This document shows positions 44,605 to 56,667 of a stretch of 64,000 bases of DNA, piece after piece. Positions within the stretch are counted from its first letter, which is position 1. Each line of letters opens with the position of its first letter. This stretch comes from Ottelia alismoides (lineage: Eukaryota > Streptophyta > Magnoliopsida > Alismatales > Hydrocharitaceae), in NCBI GenBank assembly GCA_037367405.1, contig JAZKJV010002611.1, positions 1,364,001 through 1,428,000 on the forward strand, read 5' to 3'. The position numbers and the translations under genes are program-made. A model generated the notes under the pieces. That model searched no databases. It was given only the letters and a program-made list of their open reading frames with translations, and had not been told where the DNA came from.

Positions 44605-44915
44605 AATGATGCGTGCACAGTAATAAGTTCCACGTGAGGACTTTTTTTGAAAGGAAAAAAGGTGCAACATCGAGGAGATGCCCACCCAACACTTGGAGAC
44701 TTTTTGTTTGTTTTAAAAGTTCTTCCACAGACTTTTTCCTCACTGTGTACTGATCTTTGCCTATAGTTTATTCACAAGGCATTCTACATTAAACGAATAT
44801 CAGTCTGCCACCACAGGGTGCACGCATTAGCTTCCTAATGTGAGTGCAATAGCTGAGTGTACTTTCTTCTTTATGAACTACTAAATTCAGTTCAGCTGGA
44901 TCCACTCATGTCTCG
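44605..44915. other. short non-coding gap
   Basis: Nothing recognised. Repeated phrases around TGCACAC(A/G) recur at about 44640, 45390 and 45680. Confidence 0.4.
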
Positions 44916-44931
44916 CATGTATATAGGAGGA

Positions 44932-45304
44932 TGCAACAACAACAAAGCATTTTCCCACAATTAAGTAGGGTCAGCTACATAGATTTTCTGCCTCTATTCA
45001 GATCTATTTTTGGCCATTCTTGGGCTTAAATCAAATAACTAAGATCCCTTCGGATAGTCTCACAACACTTCTTGGGCATTCCTCGACCTCTCTTAACTGG
45101 CTCAACATCCCAAATCTCACATCTTCTAACTAGTGCATCAACCGACCTCCTTTGCAAACAGCCAAACCATCTTAAGTAGTTTTCTCCCATCTTATCCTTC
45201 ATCGGAGTTACATCAATTTTCCTTATGATCCATCATTCTGAACTCTGACCACACATCCGCCTTAACATTTTCATTTCTGCTACTGTCATTCTTTGCACAT
45301 GTCT
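44932..45304 (-). mobile_element. RTE-F, 3' fragment of an RTE LINE, minus strand
   Basis: Reads inward from (CAACAA)n, the complement of the RTE GTT tail, through the GTCGGCTACAT-like end. It then passes the complement of the RRCEIWDVEP and LRWFGCLQRR regions of the C-terminal domain. The duplication is CATGTATATAGGAGGA (44916-44931) versus CATGTATACAGGAGGA (45305-45320), 15 of 16. It is a strongly 5'-truncated copy without a usable frame. Confidence 0.85.
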
Positions 45305-45320
45305 CATGTATACAGGAGGA

Positions 45321-46880
45321 AAAAGGGGGAAAATGGTCTGAGATCAATGACAGGCTTTTGCAATGATCATGGAAACTGCACATATCTAACTTAGATATGT
45401 GCACATTAGCTGAGCCCTTTCCCTTCTATTTTGATTGTTATGGGGAATATTTTGCTCCTCCTTTCTACTGAAATTTAGGGTTCTGACACTGGGACTTCTG
45501 TATGCTCCTATGCAGTCCAGCTTACTGTGGATGTCAGTGGGATTCTTGCCTGGGGATTCCTGTTCTACTGACGGTTACTCGGTTCGTGACACTCTAAAGA
45601 AACTTTGGACTAACAACTTGGCTTAGCAACTTGTCGATAAACTGAATGGTTTTGCCATTTTCGATGGAAGGTGCACACATCTCATTGATGTGCACGTATA
45701 GCTAAGTCCCAAAAACTATTCCATTTCAGTATCTTTTGGAGTTTTAAGCAAAGTTGTATTCTTTTTTGCATTGTTCCCCTCGTGCCGTTTTTTGGAGTTT
45801 TGAATATAAAGCTCATGGACATGTGCCATCTCGGGACCAGACTGTTTTCCCTTTAAAAAAAGCTCATCCATGCAATGGAGCTAAAGGCTACACGTGAGGT
45901 AGAACTTGAGAGAGTTCCTACAGGGATAGTTTCAATATTGAACAGAAACAATCAGCTAATAGAAAACTAATCATTTTGGAAGCAAGAAAACAGTATTGAA
46001 AATTTTTGAAAGATAACAAAAACAAGAGACAATCAGTTGACCATCTATATACATCAATAACATCAACCTGAGAAGCAGGCAGGAATGAGACAGAGAGAGA
46101 GAGAGAGAGTTTGGGGAGGATGCTGGTGGAGAAGCAAGAACGAAGGACCCCCGAGCGGCTAGGCCTTCCAAGCCACTCGGTAACCGGCAGAAGGGGTCGA
46201 TAAAGAGCCCAACAATTGACACGAGGTCCGTGGGAAGGAAAGAGGCAACTTGGCTGGTAGAAGGCAGGGTCAGGTGGGTTTGAAGAGAGCAAGGTTGTAT
46301 CTGACAGTATCCTTTGTATAGTGGTGGTCAGGGACATCGCGCCAAGGCTTGCTGTGACCCAATAGTTAGCTTCAGGTGCAAGAAGGTTCACTGCCAGTAA
46401 GCATGCTCATCGTCCGGGATTTGCAGAAGGCCTCCTCTAAATGCAGTAGATGAGTGACCAAGCATTCTCTCTGTGTTGGTTGGGTCATGTTCTAAAACAC
46501 CGGGTTGCCTTTGGACTGCTATAGCCACGATAGGCGGCGTGTTGGTGTCATCCTTTGCCTGGGGAATGTACAGCTGGATGATGGAAAGGTTTGTGTGTGT
46601 GATTTGACAGATTCTAAGGTGATGTTGCTCCTTCAAAGCAATCAGAATGGCGAGAGAAGCATTACTTGGCAAAGACCACTCTCCGTGATGGGCCGAAGAC
46701 CTGTCATAAAAGCACATTTCCAAAAGTCATGGGTGTGCCGTTGAGAGCTCGTGACTTTTGGAAGTTAAAGAATGCTCTTGATGGGGTTGGGGAGTTGATG
46801 ATGGGTTGTCAATGGCCACCCAAAGGGCTTCCTTAGAGTAGAAGTCATTAAAAGGAGTTCCATTGTGCCAAAACGGCTCG
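45321..46880. other. unassigned sequence with several open frames
   Basis: Contains minus-strand frames of 157 codons (45918-46391) and 111 codons (46388-46723) that nearly abut, and a plus frame at 46505-46744. None matches a family I recognise. An (AG)n tract lies at about 46090-46110. At about 46725-46840 the plus strand reads VMGVPLRARDFWKLKNALDG, loosely like the DUF4283 region of plant LINE ORF1, so part of this may be another LINE fragment. Confidence 0.3.
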
Positions 46881-46889
46881 AGTCTAAGG

Positions 46890-47077
46890 CGAGGTTTTAA
46901 ATTTTGATATCAGATATCATCGTATCAACACCATGTCGAATTTCGGTAAATTTCGGTCACATTTCACCCAAATCGAGCAACATTTGTGAAGGCCCATATA
47001 TCGGCATTTCGCTCGAAATTTCAGTCCAATATCAAAACCAAAATTTTGGCGAAAATTTCACGAAATTTGAAACCATG
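46890..47077. mobile_element. hAT-like MITE, GAAATTTCG family
   Basis: 188 bp. The duplication is GTCTAAGG (46882-46889) versus GTCTAATG (47078-47085), 7 of 8. Left end CGAGGTTTTAAATTTTG; right end, read inward, CATGGTTTCAAATTTCG. The interior shares CATGTCGAATTTCGG-type sequence with the copy at 16200. Confidence 0.85.
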
Positions 47078-47300
47078 GTCTAATGTGTGGAGAACCAAGC
47101 TCTTGTTTGAGCTTATGGAGTTCCCCCGCTAGGATAGCATCCTGAGCGGACACTCCTAGGTCGACAAGGGGGCAGAGCAATGGCCAATGCAGTAGGGCGA
47201 TGGAAATGTAATTGTTCTTCCATCGTTTGAGGCAGGGGGAGTCTTCGAGGTTGATGCCTTTCTCAAGTAACAGGGAGTCACTGAAGAAATCATTTAACGA

Positions 47301-47377
47301 TGTTTCCCAACAGGTTTCTCCTCTTATATAAGAGAACCCTATGGCATCATTACCAATCATTTCATTACTCTATTACA
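47301..47377 (+). repeat. Copia-B 5' LTR, truncated
   Basis: Aligns with the distal half of the 3' LTR (CCCAACAGGTTT, TATATAA(G/A)AGAA, GGCATCATTA). The first part is missing. Confidence 0.7.
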
Positions 47378-48237
47378 AATTTGTATTAAAGCGACAATCC
47401 TACACCCAAGTTCTTGTACCCCACACCCTAACCCTACATGCCCACCTCTCCAATGTCGTCGCACCCCAAGAACCACCATGTGTCAACCAGCCACTGTGTA
47501 CCCCTCCTAGTGCCACAGCGTTGTCGTGCACTACTCCGAGCATCGGCGCGTGCCTCCCAGCTCCACCACCAGGCGCTGACGGAGCCTAGGGTTCTGCCCA
47601 GGGCTTTCTATCTTCCCCACATCAGTGATTTAACACTTAGGGATCCAATCTGGTCTGATTTTGACTGGAAAAAGGTGATTTATATAAAATCACCTTTTGA
47701 CACCAAAGCAGATCCAGAATTGAAGGAGATGGTTGTTGTATGAGTCTATACATATAACCAATCCCTTATATGTTTGTGTAGACTCTTTCATATTGGTATA
47801 CAGCACCAGTTGAGTTCCGTCTCTACCCTCTTATCATCATGTCAAAAAACAATGGTGATGTTCTTTCTTCGTCCGACGTCATCAAGGACACGACGCCCAT
47901 CGTGAAGATAGATGGGACCAATTACAAGTTATGGTCCATGCAGTTTTTGACCATGATGCAGTGCGGTAATAAGGAGCACATTCTGACACAGCCAGAGCCT
48001 ACGAATAAGATTGGGGAGAATGCTTCATGGAAGAAAGATGATGGTTTGTGCGCATTTGGCTCTCCGAAACTCTCATCATAAAGATAGCTATTGCGAATCA
48101 ACCCACTGCCAAAGCCATGTGTGATATCCTCACAGCCACATATGGACAAGCAAAGAATGAAGCTAAGATCCTTCAGTTGTACTACGACATTTTCATGACT
48201 AAATAGAATGGTCGTCCTCTGCAATGTATCTATTCCT

Positions 48238-48463
48238 CATGGCCTCAAATTTCAGCGAAATTCGGTCGAATTTCTGTCGAATATCGATATCCAGTCGAGA
48301 TCGAAATTCGTCCGAAATGACCGAAATGACCGAAATATGGGGGTCCTAGTACAAAAAATGATCGAAATGACCGAAATTTCGGTCGAAATTCCACCGAAAT
48401 TCCATCGAAATTCTGTTTTGGTTGATACCGAAATGATGACCGAAACCGATATTTAAGGCCTTG
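48238..48463. mobile_element. hAT-like MITE, GAAATTTCG family, in Copia-B gag
   Basis: 226 bp. The perfect duplication CTATTCCT lies at 48230-48237 and 48464-48471. Left end CATGGCCTCAAATTTC; right end, read inward, CAAGGCCTTAAATATCGG. Gag reads through in one frame if the element and one duplication are ignored (LQCIYSSLRGMFEKLHS), which confirms the borders. Confidence 0.95.
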
Positions 48464-49314
48464 CTATTCCTCACTTCGTGGCATGTTCGAGAAGCTTCAC
48501 AGCATACCAGCGACTACATCTGCTAAACCCTGAGTATGAGGCAGTACACACCAAGCTTCTCACAGGTGCAGCTATTCATCCTACAGAGGAGGCCTAAAGC
48601 AGTCTTAGCAAGATCATAGTCCCATCCACTACCACTATACAGACCTCTGCAATGGTTGCATTTTGTAGCAGCAGCAGCAGAGGTATTTCTCGATTCTGAG
48701 GGCGTGGTCCCCGTGGCTGAGAAGGTGGATGTCAATGTGGTCCATACACTTACTGTCAATTTGTTGTCGGGCTGGGCATTATGATGAGACATGCTATCAG
48801 AAGCACGGATATTGTGTGTCTGCTCGTATGGCAAAGCAACCTGAGCTCGCTGCTACTTATGCTCCTACTACTGATCAGATACTAGAGGATATTATCTCCC
48901 ATCTAAAGGAGATAATGACTCATGTTGCCAGCATGATTAGTGAACCTACATATATGTATGATATTGCGGTCGATGTCAAAGCTTCTTCTAGCTTCTCCGG
49001 TATAGCTTACGCCCTTATCGGTTATCACCGGTTAGATATGACAGAGTGGATTATGGATTCTGGTGCATCCCACCATTTGTATGGGGACCAAGCTCATCTA
49101 ACTTCTTACAGATTTGTTACTCCTGGCACATCAGTTGTCACTGCAGACGGGACTCATTCCCTTGTTATAGGACCAGGGAAGGTCGGCTTGACACCGTCCA
49201 AGCACCTATAGAATACGCTGCATTCACCAGATTTTTCCATGAATTTATTATTTATTAGTCAGATTTTCAACATGGATTTAAGCAAACATACATATTTCGT
49301 TGGAGCGTTCCCAA

Positions 49315-49520
49315 CTTGCGACGCGTTGCATCGCCTGAATGCAATGAAAAATTGGCAAGGGCCGCTACATCGCAGCCTGGATGCAGTTCAAAATTTGTAA
49401 GGGTTCTCGCATGAGGAACGCATGTGGGTAATTAAGCTAGTTCCGCTGCATCACCGCCCGGATGCAGTTTAAAATTTACAAGGGTTCTCGCATAATGGAC
49501 GCGTGTGAGTAAAGAAGTTA
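49315..49520 (+). repeat. RTE-D 5' tandem repeats, about 80 bp
   Basis: Two similar units at 49362-49440 and 49442-49520 (GCTRCATCRC, GGATGCAGTT, AAGGGTTCTCGCAT), plus a partial one before them (about 49315-49361). They lie directly upstream of the endonuclease frame. Confidence 0.8.
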
Positions 49521-49544
49521 GTCCAAAAGAGATTACAACGGAAG

Positions 49545-52375
49545 TTGCGGATTGCTAGTTGGAATATTGACACATTAACTGGAAAGTTGATGGAGATAGT
49601 GGATACGATGGAAAGAAGTAAGATTCATATACTATGTCTTCAAGAGACTAAATGGGTTGGAGAGAAAGCAAGGGAGATTGAGAAGACAGGCTTTAAACTT
49701 TGGTACTCAGGTAAAGATAAGGGTAGAAACAGTGTTGGAGTGGTTGTTCATAAGGATTTGAAGACTTGTGTGGTTGAGGTGAAAAGGTTCGGGGATCGAA
49801 TTATTTTGCTAAAATTGGTGCTTGAAGAAGAAATTCTGAATATCATCGCAGTTTATGCACCGCAAATTGGTTTAGATGAAAGGACTAAACAAGCTTTTTG
49901 GGAGGATTTGGATGTGAGTCTACAAGGAAACCCACAAAGAGAGATGATTTGCATCGGTGGAGATCTTAATGGACATGTGAGAAAAGATGCTTCAGGGTAT
50001 GGTTCATGGAGGACATGATTTTGGGGATAGAAATGAAGAGGGAAAAGTCATCCTAGATTTTGCAATGGCATATGATCTTTTCATAGCAAACACTCTCTTC
50101 AAGAAGAGGGAGGAACATTTAATTACTTATAAGAGTGGGCCAACTAGAACACAGATAGATAACTTTGTGTTGAAGAGAAGAGATAGGTTGTGTTGTAAAG
50201 ACTGCAAAGTAATCTCAAGAGAGAGTTTGACAACCCAACATCGTTGTTAGTCTTGGATGTACAAATGAAAGGGTTGGTGAAGAAAAGGAGGGTTTCTAAG
50301 ATAACTAGAACTAGATGGTAGAATCTTCCACTGAGCAAGCGAGCTTCAGGGAGAAGGTTTTAGAAGACTAATCTTGGGATTGTATCGGTAGTGCAAACGA
50401 GATGTGGGAGGCAGTAGCATCTTGTATCCGAAAGGTAGCTAAAGAGATGCTAGGCGAGTCAAAGGGAGGAGCTCCATGTCAAAAGGAGGCTTGGTGGTGG
50501 AGTGAAGGGGTGCAAGAGAAGCAAAAAATAAAAAGAGATTGCTTTAAAGCTATGTCTAAGGATAGAACAGAAGAAATTGTCACAAACTACAAAACAGGGA
50601 AGAAGGAAGCAAAGAAGGCCGTAAGCGAAGCTAAGTCAAAAGCTAATGAAGTTTTGTATAAAAATCTCTACTCTAAGGAGGGACAAAAGGATATATTCAT
50701 GTTGGCCAAAGTAAGAGAAAGAAAAACCAAAGACCTTTCTCATGCATTAAGGACGAGGAAGGTCATGTGCTTGTTACTCAAAAGGATATAAAGACTAGAT
50801 GGGAGCAGTACTTCCATAAACTTTTCATTGGGGAAGGAAATAAAGATATCACTTTGGGTAATCTAGCTCGTAGTGAAAGTTACTTGAATCGTGCATGCTA
50901 TAGACGGATACAAAGAAAGGAAGTAGATGAGGCTTTAAAGGTTATGACACCTGGAAAAGGTGTAGGACCGGATGACATCCCTGTAGAAGTATGGAGAGTT
51001 TTAGGTGAGTGCGGTTTGACTTGGCTTACGAATCTATTCAATGTTATTTGGCGAAGCAAGAAAAGACCTGAAGATTGGAGGATGAGTATCGTGGTGCCTC
51101 TCTATAAGAATAAAGGAGACATTCAAAATTGTTCAAATTATAGAGATATCAAGTTGATGTGTCACACAATGAAAATTTGGGAACGTGTGATCGAAAGAAG
51201 GTTGAGGCAAATTTCCAATGTAAAAGAAAATCAATTCGGATTCATGCCAGGTCGCTCAACGATTGAAGCCATCCATTTGCTGAGGAGAACAATGGAGATT
51301 TATAGAGCTAAGAGGAAGAACCTCCACATGATCTTTATTGATTTGGAGAAGGCTTATGATTCTGTCGCACGAGAGATATTGTGGAGAGTGTTGGAGAAGA
51401 GACCAATACATGTCTTATGCATTAACCTCATAAAGGACATGTATGATATGACTTTATCTTGTGTAAGGACCCCGTCTGGGAAGACTGGATATTTTGACAT
51501 CAACATTGGTTTACATCAAGGTTCTGCTTTGAAGCCATTTCCTTTTACTTTGATTATGGACGAGTTGACCAGTCACATTCAGGATGAGTTACCTTGGTGT
51601 ATGTTAATTTCTTATGATATTTTGTTAATTGACGAGACTAGAGATGGAGTAAATGAGAAGCTTGAAGTCTGGAGACATGAGTTAGAGACTAAAAGATTTC
51701 GTATAAGTAGGGCTAAGACTGAATATATGGAGTGCATCTTTGATGGAAGCAATGGTGAAGGAATTGAGGTGAAGATTGGTGACGGTAACATTCAGAAGAG
51801 AGATTCCTTTAGATATCTGGGATCTATTCTGCAACATGATGGGGAAATTGATGGAGATATTACTAATAGAATAAATGCAGGCTGGCTAAAGTGGAGAGGA
51901 ACCTCTGTTGTTCTCTGTGATAAGAAAATTCCTTTAAAGATTAGAGGAAAGTTTTACAAAGCAGCCGTGAGACCTGCTATGCTTTATGGATCTGAATGTT
52001 GGCCTGTGAACTATAGACATGTGCAGAGAATGAATGTAGCAGAAATGAAAATGCTAAGGTAGATGTGTGGACACACACGTAAAGGTCGGATTCGGAAAGA
52101 TGCAATCAGAAAGAAAGTTGGTGTAGCTCCGATCGAGGATAAGATGCGAGAAAATCGCTTAAGATGGTTTGGACATTTGCAAAGAAGATCAACTGATGCA
52201 CCAGTTAGGAGATGCGAGTGTTGGTATGTTGAGCCAGCTAAGAGAGGGCGAGGACGGCCCAATAAGTGTTGGAAAGAGACCATACGAAGGGATCTTAGTT
52301 TTGTTGATATAAGTTCGGGATTGGCCCAAGATAGATCTGAATGGAAGCGAAGAATCCATGTAGCCGACCCTATAA
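49545..52375 (+). pseudogene. RTE-D endonuclease-reverse transcriptase remnant
   Basis: The APE endonuclease starts at about 49545 (MRIASWNIDTLTGKLMEIVD, LCLQETKWVG, VYAPQIGL, GGDLNGHV), as in plant RTE elements. In databases these are often mislabelled craniofacial development protein 2-like. The frame shifts near 50010 and again near 50248, with several stops around 50250-50400. A Lys-rich linker at 50402-50791 leads to the RT at 50767-52062 ([26 protein letters not shown]). The catalytic box reads ISYDI instead of xADD: the first Asp is Tyr (51613-51615). A TAG at 52060-52062 interrupts the frame, which continues to about 52375 ([20 protein letters not shown]). It cannot make active protein. 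Confidence 0.9.
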
Positions 52376-54756
52376 TTGTGAGAAAAGGCTTCTTTGTTGT
52401 TGTTGTAGTCAAATCACTAAGGACTTGCATTGTCGTGCCATTTTTTACCATTCTTCTCTTGTGTTTCAAGACATACTCATGGGTAGGGTGATTAAATATG
52501 GTCGTGAGCAAGGGGAGCTCTCCAAACTAGTCCAGACTCCATGTGCCTATGCCCCTTCCATTCCTACGAGATCGATCTCTCTGTACATATGGCATCTTCA
52601 TTTTGATCACCTTCCTCGGCAGAAGATGTATCATGTCTTCCCAGTTCCCACAGATATCATCTCAATCCACCTTCAAGTGCGAGGCTTGCTAACTTGGGAA
52701 GCATCTGGTCTTCTTTCCCCGGTTGTCAGAGTCGTAATAGCAATAGTTTATTTGAGTTAGTTCATTTTTATATTTGATGTCCCAGGCATCTTCTTGACCA
52801 TCAAGGACAGGGGTTTTATCTTGTAGATGTGCATGCTTTTTCTAACATCATGGGTTTTTCTTTTGAAAAAAAAGTCTAAAGCTAGGTCTGACATTCAGTC
52901 ATTCATTTTAGAAATAAAGAATACATTTTCTACTATTGTAATAATGCCTTGGAGTTCTGCACTTTACAACTTCCGAGTTCTTCATGTCGCTTGGCATCAT
53001 ACACCAGACCTCGTTTGCATACACTTCCTAGCATAACGGTATTGTTGAACTCAAACATCGTCATTTACTTAATGTGACCAGACCATCCTAATTTAGAAGC
53101 GTGATTCCCATTCTTTATAGGGTGATTCTATTATCACTACCTATTACTTGGTGAATCATATTTTTTTGAGCCAATACTTGGTGAATCATATGTCGTTCTC
53201 AGTTCTAGGAGAGTTCTTTTTCAATTTCATTTTCCGAGAAGGATATGTTCTCCCTTATGCCCTGTGTATTTGGCTCAGTGGCACTCATGCATCACCCGAC
53301 TCCTGATCGTGACAAGCTCTCCTCTAGAGATATCAAGTGTATCTTTGTAGACTACGTTCGGACCCATAAGGGGTACCACTATTTTGATCTGATTAAATAA
53401 AAGTATTATATTAGTGTTGATGTCACCTTTTTTGAGTTTGTTGTGTATTTTTCTCCTACAGGTGATAGGTTGACTCCATCTGATTCTAGAGAGGAAGTAT
53501 ATGTGCCTTCTCTTCCTATGCCACCATTGCCTCTAGCTCTTACACCATGTCCACTACCATCTCCTACCATAGCTCCTCCACCCCCTACCTCCCAGTATTT
53601 TGGCTCAATTTTCCGACATTTTTACATTCACATGCCTCCCATTAGTCCTCCTACTCATGATCCATCCCATTCATCTAGCATGTTCCCGGTATGTTCTGAG
53701 AACATTATTTCTACCGATGCCACTAGTGATTTATCTATGCAGTAGGCTACTTTACAGGACAAGCATGTGCATTTACAAGAGGCTAGTTTACATGTTGTTG
53801 AGGATGTAGATGACCTTGATATGTCCATTACTTTGCGGAAGCGGATGCGAACATCTGATGTGTATCCTCTCACTACTCATATCTCTTTGGGATGTCTTTC
53901 ATATAATTTCAGAAGGTTAGTTGTGGGTCTTACAACCGTAGAGATTTCACAAACATACCGGGAGGTTATGCCAGACAGTCAGTGAGACAGTGACGTCTCG
54001 TCATGGAGGAGATAGTCGTTTTACAATCGTGTAGCACATGAAGCCTTGTTACCGCCCCTACCAGGACATCTGTTGTTGGATGCAAGTGGTTGTTCACAGT
54101 GAAACACCGTAAATACATAAGTGTTGATCACTACAAGGCAAGGCTTGTGACTTATAGGTTCACCAGACGTATGGGGTAGATTATCAGGATACCTTCTTTC
54201 ATGTGGCTTGGCATTCCACATTGTGAATCCTTCTCTCAGTTGCAGTGATATTGGTTGGTCATTGTCTCATCTTAATGTGAAGAATGCATTTCTCTATGGT
54301 GACTTACAGGAGGAAGTCTACATGCAGCAACCACCTGAGTTCACTACTGAGGGAGAGTGTCAGAAGGTATGCATAATTCATAAGGTTATCGATGACCTTA
54401 ACCAGAGTCCAAGAGCATGGTTCTAAAAGCTCTTGAACTTTATAGATCAGCATGGTTTCACGATATCTACAGCAGATCATTCATTGTTTCTTCAGAGGAT
54501 TCAAAGAGGTATAGTTGTTATATTGATCTACATTGATGATATCATTGTTACAAAAGATGACATGCAGGGTGTTAAGTACGGCTAAGGAGTTTCTTAGATA
54601 GCAATTTATCACCAAGGACCTTGTCGATTTACAATACTTCCTCGGACTTGAATTCGCTAGGAACAAGCTGGGCATTGTGATGACCTAGAGGAAGTATGTT
54701 ACTAACCTTCTATCTGAGACATGCAAGGCAGATTGCATACTTGCTACTAATCCCAT

Positions 54757-55902
54757 CAATGTTCAAAAAATCGGAACAAGTGGCTGCATATGCGACCGCA
54801 TATACGTATTTAGACCCTCTAATGCACCACACATAAAGTGATAGTTATGCAATATTAGAGCATACTCAATCCAAGTAATCTGCATAGTGGCCACATATAT
54901 AATACAGCATAAGGCAGCAGCCCCTCTTATTTTCCCAAGTACCCAATAATACACACCCCATTCGATACCCGATAACTACCCAATAATACCCACCCGTAGC
55001 AGCAGCCCCTCCCTCGTGACTAACTCTGCTACTATGGAGCCCTAGTTCTCAACCAGCATCTCCACCTTGTAGCCAAACCCCCTCCGCCCAGACTCAGATG
55101 CTCTGTCTTGCAACGGTTGCATCCCCTCAACAACAACAGCCTCTTCAACCCATCGAGTAGCAGCTACAGCACCTCCGCCAAGGTATGCTCCTTTGCCTGA
55201 GCTTCTCCTCTACTACCTTCCACCCGGGTTGCTTCTCCGCCACCTTCTCGAACTTGCGATTGCAGCCCCTCCACCAAGGTGCGCTCCAATTAGCCCTAAT
55301 ATGCTCCAATTAACCCTAAATCACTTTTTTAGATTATCTCGAACTTGCATGATGCTACTTTCATCTTGTGATTGACTCAATAAGAAATTGTGCAAGTCTC
55401 GCAACTACGGTTATATGGGCATTTCTATATCAATTTTTTATTGATATAATTTTGACTTGGTGATGCTTATTTGTAGATCACGTTTAGCATTCTCTTCTTA
55501 GTGATAAAAATGTCATATGACTGGGATGAAAGTTTACCAATAGATTGCATTAAAAAATTGAAAGATACGAATCCATTCAACTTATGTGTAATATTATTTA
55601 CGATTTTTGTGAGAAATGAAGGGGCCTTGTATTTTTACTTAGTATGTAATTAAAATGTAATGGAGCAACATAAATTACATGTTATGATTCTCATTAAATT
55701 GTATAATTTACGAATAGATCTTTTTAAAATATAAATATCTAATGTTTGAATTTATTATTATATTTTAAATTATTTTTTATTAAAATAATAGAAACGACAT
55801 AATCCGCATATATGAGATACCTCCACATATACTTCCACTTGCCCACGTATTCGCTTCAGACTGCCTACCAAACGAATACCGACACGGACTTTCTAAACCT
55901 TG
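54757..55902. mobile_element. hAT-like element, GCATATGCG family, in Copia-B (tentative)
   Basis: 1146 bp interrupting the RT-RNase H part of Copia-B. Left end CAATGTTCAAAAAATCGG; right end, read inward, CAAGGTTTAGAAAGTCCG. GCATATGCGACCGCATATACG-like sequence lies near the left end and CCGCATATATG, ACGTATTCG near the right. Flanks AATCCCAT and ACTCATAT match at only 5 of 8 positions, so the duplication is decayed or the borders are off by a few bases. The interior 54920-55330 is Pro/Ser-codon-rich but has no frame I recognise. Confidence 0.6.
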
Positions 55903-56667
55903 ACTCATATAGATCGTAGCATGAAGTTATATGATGACGATACAGATGAAGTGGATAAGAGGAATACATGGAGCTCGTAGGGAAGCTCCTATACTTGATC
56001 ATTTTTAGACTAAACATTTCCTTTGTTGTAAGTAGAGTTAACCAGATTACGGAACGGTCTAGATAAGCACATGTGGATGCAGTTCACATGATTCTAAGAT
56101 ATCGGAAGACACCTCCAGGTGCAGGAAGACTCTTTAGCAGAGGGACATCCCTCGTCATTACAACATGTGCAGATGCAGATTATGCAGGATGTCCCAAGGA
56201 TAGGAAATCCACCTTAGGTTTTGTAGTGTTCATAGGGAGTTTCCTGATGTCATAGAATAACAAGAAACAAACAGTAGTTACCAGATCCAATTCAAAGTCA
56301 GAGTACATAGCCATGGCAAAGGGAAGCACTGAAATGATGTGGGTCAGATCTGTGTTAAATGACATTGCTATTGATGCACCTCTCCCCATACATTTATAGT
56401 GTGACAACCAAGTTGCCATGTTTATGGCCAACAATCATGCATTACATGACAGGGCAATCATGCATTCCATGACAGGACCAAGCATAGTGAGGTAGATTGC
56501 CACTACACAAGGGACAAGATTCAGAAGGGCTTTATTTCTATTTCCCATGGCATCTCAAGGAAACAGACAGCTGATGTTTTCACTAAGGATCTAACCAGAG
56601 GGCCATTCCGGAGCTATTGTTCCAAGTTGATCATGATTGATATCCATAATCCATCTTGAGCTGGGAA

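Larger units (their letters stand above)
49265..52405 (+). mobile_element. RTE-D, nearly full-length RTE LINE, in Copia-B
   Basis: About 3.14 kb, near the size of plant RTE elements. The duplication is TAGTCAGAT (49256-49264) versus TAGTCAAAT (52406-52414), and Copia-B is continuous across it. It has a 5' region with tandem repeats, then endonuclease, RT, a C-terminal domain, and a terminal GTT repeat instead of poly(A), the RTE hallmark. Confidence 0.9.
47839..56650 (+). pseudogene. Copia-B gag-pol remnant
   Basis: Gag starts at ATG 47839 (MSKNNGDVLSSSDVIKDTTP) and shifts frame after about 75 codons. Gag resumes after the MITE (RGMFEKLHS), followed by a degraded knuckle (CYQKHGYCVSA) and a protease with its DSG intact (WIMDSGASHH, about 49048). 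After RTE-D come the pre-integrase and integrase pieces, badly broken, then a Pro-rich linker (53443-53745). RT follows from about 54200 (HLNVKNAFLYGDLQEEVYMQ; catalytic YIDD at about 54530). RNase H lies after the hAT-like element (CADADYAGCPKDRKSTLGF, about 56160). Dozens of stops and shifts make it non-functional. Confidence 0.85.

Noticed and set aside
45918..46723. Two adjoining minus frames of 157 and 111 codons as a new gene
   Set aside because: They are in conflicting frames with no splice signal I trust and no recognised domain. The longer one is Ser/Leu-rich with an (AG)n by-product, so the region is left as unassigned.
49545..50018. Host gene similar to craniofacial development protein 2
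   Set aside because: That database label in plants comes from RTE endonucleases. The frame lies inside RTE-D with an RT downstream and a GTT tail.
54920..55375. Ser/Pro-rich frames as a captured exon
   Set aside because: No frame stays open for long and no family is recognised. Mentioned only within the hAT-like element.
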